Shown piece after piece: positions 59,716-64,000 of a stretch of DNA of 64,000 bases (within the stretch, counting starts at the first letter, position 1; every line of letters begins with the position of its first letter). Source of the stretch: Blasia pusilla. Its lineage: Eukaryota > Marchantiophyta > Marchantiopsida > Blasiales. The translations under genes were made by a program, and so were the position numbers. The notes below the pieces were generated by a model. That model was not told the DNA's origin. It made no database searches and worked only from the letters and a program-made list of their open reading frames with translations. Location of the stretch: assembly GCA_050084515.1 (NCBI GenBank), contig CM114272.1, positions 14,384,001 to 14,448,000 on the forward strand. The letters are read 5' to 3'.

Positions 59716-60923
59716 CTCATTTACTACATAATCCATTCTCCCAGAGGATTGAATTATCACTCAACTCTTTCAACTCAACCAACAACCATGATTCTCTCGT
59801 TGGGCCTTTAAGTACAAAGTTCTTTTCACTATAATAAGTCATATTTCTATTTCATTCCTCTCCATGGAGTTTTCAAACTCCTCTCAAGCGACTATTTGAA
59901 GTGAGGAGAAATTCTCTAACAAGTGAGTAAGTTAAATCGTTAACCAAAAAAAAAATCTCTTAACAATCTCGTGACTTCTATAATCGCTTCATACTATCAC
60001 AACATTAGGTCCTTTTACATAACTCTCTATTGAACAGGTTTGTACCATCACAAACAAAGTATAACACTCTTCTCAAACCAACCACTCACAAGCACTATAC
60101 TAATATATCTCCGATTGATTCAAGTTCATCACCTCCAAATGCAAGATACAAAAAATTGAAACTTTAATCCTTCATCAAGTGTTTGAGAGATCCTTGAATG
60201 TACATATTTCGCTTCGTAGGTTTGACCAAGTCTCTACAACTACCTCTCTCAACCTCCTTAGCTATCTTCAACAAAGCTATCATTCTATATCTTCAAGATC
60301 ATCATTACAAAATCCACATCGCCAATCACATCTACGGGACATACATCATTGATCTTCCCACCACACTAGTGGATCCAAACTAAAACAAAATATACTCATG
60401 CATATACACCAAGACCACGCAAATACCCTTCTAATTGGCAATTGAGTCTCCCTAACACTCCTGCAGACATCACATCTATCTCCCATGCGCTACTACTCTA
60501 TACACATCTAGCACTTCTATTGTAACCAAATAAAAGACAATAAAAAAATGGAGTCTACTTCATCCTAGCAGCCATCTCTAATAAAGTGCTGATATTGGGT
60601 CCATCTAAGCCGACAAAGAAGACTCCTCTCCATATCTTCGAGATGTTGACGTACCCATCCTACCTGTGGGCACCGCTTATCATCGAGGCACCATCAATTG
60701 TGTATGAAGTACCTCCAACAACATAAAAGATTGTGAAACCCTCGCATGTCGCCCATCAATTTTATAACTCTCAACCTGATAAGACCCCTCTAGAATTTCA
60801 CAAAGGTATAGTTTCCCTCAAGGCCTCTCTTCTTCCTTATATACTTAGAGACAAAAGAACTCTACCCATCCTTATCCTATGTGACCTCTTATCCTTGTAC
60901 GAGCAGATCTTCTTTGGACTCTA
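59716..60923. other. AT-rich tract with a degraded gypsy 3' end
   Basis: From about 60300 to 60520 the sequence follows the terminal block, polypurine tract and 3' tail of the gypsy family (CATTGATCTTCCCACCACAC, then CTTCTAATTGGCAATTGAG), much decayed. Nothing else is recognised. Confidence 0.45.
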
Positions 60924-61243
60924 GTGTTCTTATCATTGAAGAATGAGTTATAGTCAAGCTCATCAAACACCCAAAATACTCCATTTGGTACTTACACAAA
61001 GTACGAAAGCTTCATCTTGGTTAGTTAGTTAAGCACGATTATCTCAATTAGGGTTAGTTAATCACAGCTAGTCTAACTCAAGACATTGGTTAAGATAACA
61101 ATTAGCGTTGCTTATACACATCTATATAATTGAGAGGAGACAGGCCTCCATTCATTCTTTTATTGCAAATTTTGTTCTCCATGGTGGTGTGTAAGTGTGA
61201 GAGTCGTATCCCATCAATTATTCTTCTTTAGAAGTTTTCCACA
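60924..61243 (+). repeat. Probable 5' LTR of a Ty1/copia element
   Basis: Starts TGTTCT and ends CCACA (TG...CA), immediately followed by a primer-binding-site-like sequence. A TATA-like TATATAAT lies at 61123-61130. The 3' LTR is outside the window, so the left boundary cannot be confirmed by comparison. Confidence 0.5.
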
Positions 61244-61256
61244 TAGTATTACAGCA
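61244..61256 (+). promoter_or_regulatory. Degenerate tRNA-iMet primer binding site
   Basis: TAGTATTACAGCA matches the plant initiator-Met PBS consensus TGGTATCAGAGCA at 10 of 13 positions and abuts the putative LTR end. Confidence 0.55.
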
Positions 61257-61809
61257 TTAGGAGAATATCAATTGAAATTCTTGGTGTTTGAGGAGAAAAA
61301 AAAAGGCAAGAGAAGGCACAATTCCAGTTTGGGAGAAAGAAATTTCAATCAAAGCTCAGTGGCAAGAGATTTCAGTGGAGCTATAACGGTCATAAGACTT
61401 TGGAGACATTTTTTAGGGCTTTCTAGGTCGATTCAAAAATTTGGGTCTATGTCGGCCAAGAAGACAAAGAACGCTGGTTTCAGTAGATTTATAGAGCTCT
61501 TCAAGAGCTTTCAAATGCATCCAAAATTGTATAAGCTCTTGTTATAGCAATTTCAGTGTAGGAAAGTGCAATTAGTGAAGGAAAGTTATGCAGTTTGCTC
61601 TCTACATGCCAATTTCAACTAGTTCTTCCATACATTTGATCATTTTTGGAAACATTAAGATCAATTGTTGTGTAGGAGTGGTCTATGCTTTAGTTGGAGT
61701 AGTGAAGAGCGTAAAATTATGTTTTATGAGTAAAATTATTCATCATCGAGTATTCCTCAATAGCAATAATAGACGATAAGCTAGATAAGCTTAATTAAAA
61801 TGTGTGAAA

Positions 61810-62364
61810 GTTTTATATGAAGCAATTTCTCATGAGTCAAGAACTATGAGAGCTTATTATACATGATGATGCCAAGTTGACTCAACAGACTTGAATGTTT
61901 GCGCTTGGAACAAACACGCAAGATAAGTAATCCAATTCATTTTAATAACGACTAATTTGCCAATGATTGGTCAAATTTAAAATGTTGATATTCCAAAGGA
62001 GTCTTGGGATGCATTGGAAAAACTATTCCACACATCTACAAAGGCCAGAAAGCTTCAATTTAAACAAAAATTGAACAAAGAGGGGAAAGGATCGCAAAGA
62101 ATTAATGACTATATTTTGAGTATCAAACATATTTTTGATCAGTTGAATAAAATTGGAGTGATTGTAGAAGATGATGATCTGATTTTGTTCACTCTTCGAG
62201 GCCTTCCAAATGATTACAAGTCTTTTGAGATCTTTATGTATGTAAGAAAGAAGTATCCAATCTATCAAGAGCTAGTCTCACTATTAATATGTGAGAAGAT
62301 GCGGCTAGTTGACAGTCGTAGCTCGCCTAGTATACAAGAGAGCGTGTTATTTGCGAGTAATTGA
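61810..62364 (+). pseudogene. Copia gag (UBN2-type)
   Basis: Contains WDALEKLFHTSTKARKLQFK and DYILSIKHIFDQLNKIGV, then LRGLPNDYKSF, the usual core of copia gag. Stops occur before 61.98 kb. Confidence 0.8.
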
Positions 62365-62699
62365 TCAAACAGAGGCTTCTGTCGTCGTAATGGAAGTTTC
62401 CGTCATCATGGTGAATATCAAACATATGGAGGAAGAAGCACTTAACATAACTTCACTTTATCAATTGCGAACCAGTACCATAGAAAATCACAAGGTAGTG
62501 ATGGTGGAAATCGTTGGGGTCAAGGTCATCAGTAGAGGGTTCTTGGATCTTGCAATAACTATGTGATAAAGGATCACTATGCAAAGTTTTCTTTTAAGAA
62601 GAAATCAGATTTGAGAACGGGAGCCTTACAACAACAAAATTATGTGGAGCAACAATACAAAGGGTAGTATCAAGAATAATAATATTCATAAATTGAGGA

Positions 62700-64000
62700 G
62701 CATCTCTTGGTCATGACTCATCATATGAGAGCAATGGTCAAGAAAGACTCCACAACATATTAATACATCAACTCTAGTGCATCAAATTACATTACCTCAC
62801 AAGCCAAAATGGTTTAGTAGTATGGAATCAGTGAAAGATCGTGCAATAGTGCTCATAGGAGATTCTACTGAACATCATATCGCGCATACTGATAAAGTTC
62901 CAATAGTATTAGATGATCTTTATATTGTTGGAAATGTTCTTTGTGTTCCTACCATTACAGGAAATTTGATCTTTGGAGGATAGATAGTATAATAGGATTT
63001 TTGTGTGAATTTTCACAAAAATGGTTGTTTAATTGAAACAATGGATGAGCTGACTATGATAGTCAAAGGAACAAGATGTGGGAGAATGTTCAAATTAGAT
63101 GTGTCTATGTGAGAGATTAAGATAGCAATGCATGGTCAAACTAGCCAGCAAGTGATAAATCTAAATATATAGCATAAGAGAATTGAACATATGAATCTTC
63201 AAAGATTACAGAGTCTTCCATCATCTAATCTAGTACTAAGACCTCCTAAATTATCAAGTCATACTATGTGAAAGGTATACGCATACTCTACTAGTCAATT
63301 TGGAAAAAAAGTTAGATCTCCATTTCCAAAGCAAGGTAGAAGAGCATCCAAGATATTAGAGTTAATTCACAATGATATGTGGACAACATCCCAACATACC
63401 CTTAGTGGTTGCCAATACTTTTTTTCATTTATTGATGATTTCTCTAGGTGTATTTGTGTATACTTTCTGAAAGACAAGGTTTGAGGTATTCTCAAAGTTC
63501 TAAACATTCAAAATTCTCGTAAAGAAGCAAATTGAAGGACACTTTCTCCAATCGCATTATGATGGAAAAGAAAAGTATATTTCAATAGAATTTGATGATT
63601 ACTTACATCAAAATGGCATCCAAGAACAAGTGACTTGTTGTTACACTCCACAACAAAATGGAGTGGTTGAGAGGAAGAATCAACATATTGTTGAGGCAAG
63701 ACGTGTTATATTGAATGAGAAGAACATGCCTAAATTGTATTGGGCAGAAGCTGTAGCATGCGTACTCTTCTAAATCAACCAAAATCCAACAGTAGGAGAT
63801 CTTGATAAGATTCCATTCGAAATCTTGAGAGGAAGTAAACCTGATTTTTCTTTCGTGAAAGTATTTGGCTGTATTTATTATTTTCATATTCTTTCTATAA
63901 AATATCAAAAATTAGATTTGAAAGATGTATGCTCTCTGGATACGCTGATGGCATAATTATAAGTGTTATATTCCATCCTCTAAGCAACTTATTATTAGTC
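62700..64000 (+). pseudogene. Copia protease/pre-integrase and integrase, partial
   Basis: LYIVGNVLCVPTITGNLI (about 62.92 kb) is the conserved stretch before the pre-integrase zinc region, which follows with KRIEHMNLQRLQSL (about 63.18 kb). Integrase core pieces: LIHNDMWTTSQ (first Asp) and FFSFIDDFSR (about 63.42 kb), TCCYTPQQNGVVERKNQHIV with the catalytic Glu (about 63.66 kb), then KVFGCIYYF near 63.86 kb. Frameshifts are present and the right end is truncated by the window. Confidence 0.82.

Larger units (their letters stand above)
53372..59720 (-). mobile_element. Ty3/gypsy element C, 5' half (leader, gag, protease, methyltransferase)
   Basis: Minus-strand element that keeps the 5' modules in the same order as B but lacks RT, RNase H and integrase. 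It is broken near 53.37 kb next to leader material of element B. Gag, protease and methyltransferase run without spacer, suggesting a gag-protease-methyltransferase polyprotein. Confidence 0.78.
60924..64000 (+). mobile_element. Ty1/copia retrotransposon, cut by window end
   Basis: LTR, primer binding site, a non-coding leader to about 61.8 kb, then gag, protease/pre-integrase and integrase pieces in copia order. Reverse transcriptase and RNase H would lie beyond 64000. Several stops mark it as decayed, though less than the gypsy copies. Confidence 0.82.

Overview
The window looks like nuclear DNA of a streptophyte, most likely a non-seed land plant. Four host genes are split or arranged as in plants: U2AF35, a mitochondrial beta-cyanoalanine synthase, COQ3, and a USP10/UBP24-type deubiquitinase. 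The rest is dominated by decayed LTR retrotransposons and LINEs. The species cannot be fixed from sequence alone. Exons of the three spliced genes were assigned by hand from reading frame, family similarity and GT/AG junctions, and all phases are consistent.

Layout. 0.5-1.5 kb: the + strand gene for the small U2AF subunit, coding region uninterrupted, with a three-copy repeat just after the stop. 1.7-9.3 kb: intergenic, AT-rich after about 4.9 kb, with microsatellites. 9.6-13.6 kb: nine-exon cyanoalanine synthase on the minus strand. 16.2-18.3 kb: minus-strand LINE remnant. 21.3-25.25 kb: ten-exon COQ3 on the minus strand, with a + strand LINE remnant beginning about 220 bp from its start codon. 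28.6-30.3 kb: nested Ty3/gypsy fragments. 32.5-36.7 kb: six-exon deubiquitinase on the minus strand. 38.9-59.7 kb: about 21 kb of nested, mostly minus-strand Ty3/gypsy copies. 60.9-64.0 kb: a Ty1/copia element on the + strand, cut by the window end.

The most notable content is the Ty3/gypsy family in the 39-60 kb block. Its minus-strand order is gag (CCHC knuckle), aspartic protease (DSG), a C5-cytosine DNA methyltransferase domain, reverse transcriptase (YIDD), RNase H, integrase, then a C4HC3 PHD finger. Methyltransferase motifs I, IV, VI, VIII and X can be read in canonical order in element B (47.8-49.25 kb) and in damaged form in element C (53.4-54.85 kb). A third remnant of the domain lies at 29.8-30.3 kb. 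The PHD finger is intact in element B and damaged in element A. A retroelement carrying both a DNA-methylation writer and a histone-reader-type domain is unusual. From memory, methyltransferase-bearing retrotransposons have been reported in a charophyte alga and a dinoflagellate, so relatives may be known. Every copy here is broken by stops and frameshifts, so the system is inferred from fossils.

The host genes are not an operon and show no functional link beyond ordinary housekeeping: pre-mRNA splicing, mitochondrial cyanide/sulfur metabolism, ubiquinone synthesis and ubiquitin removal.
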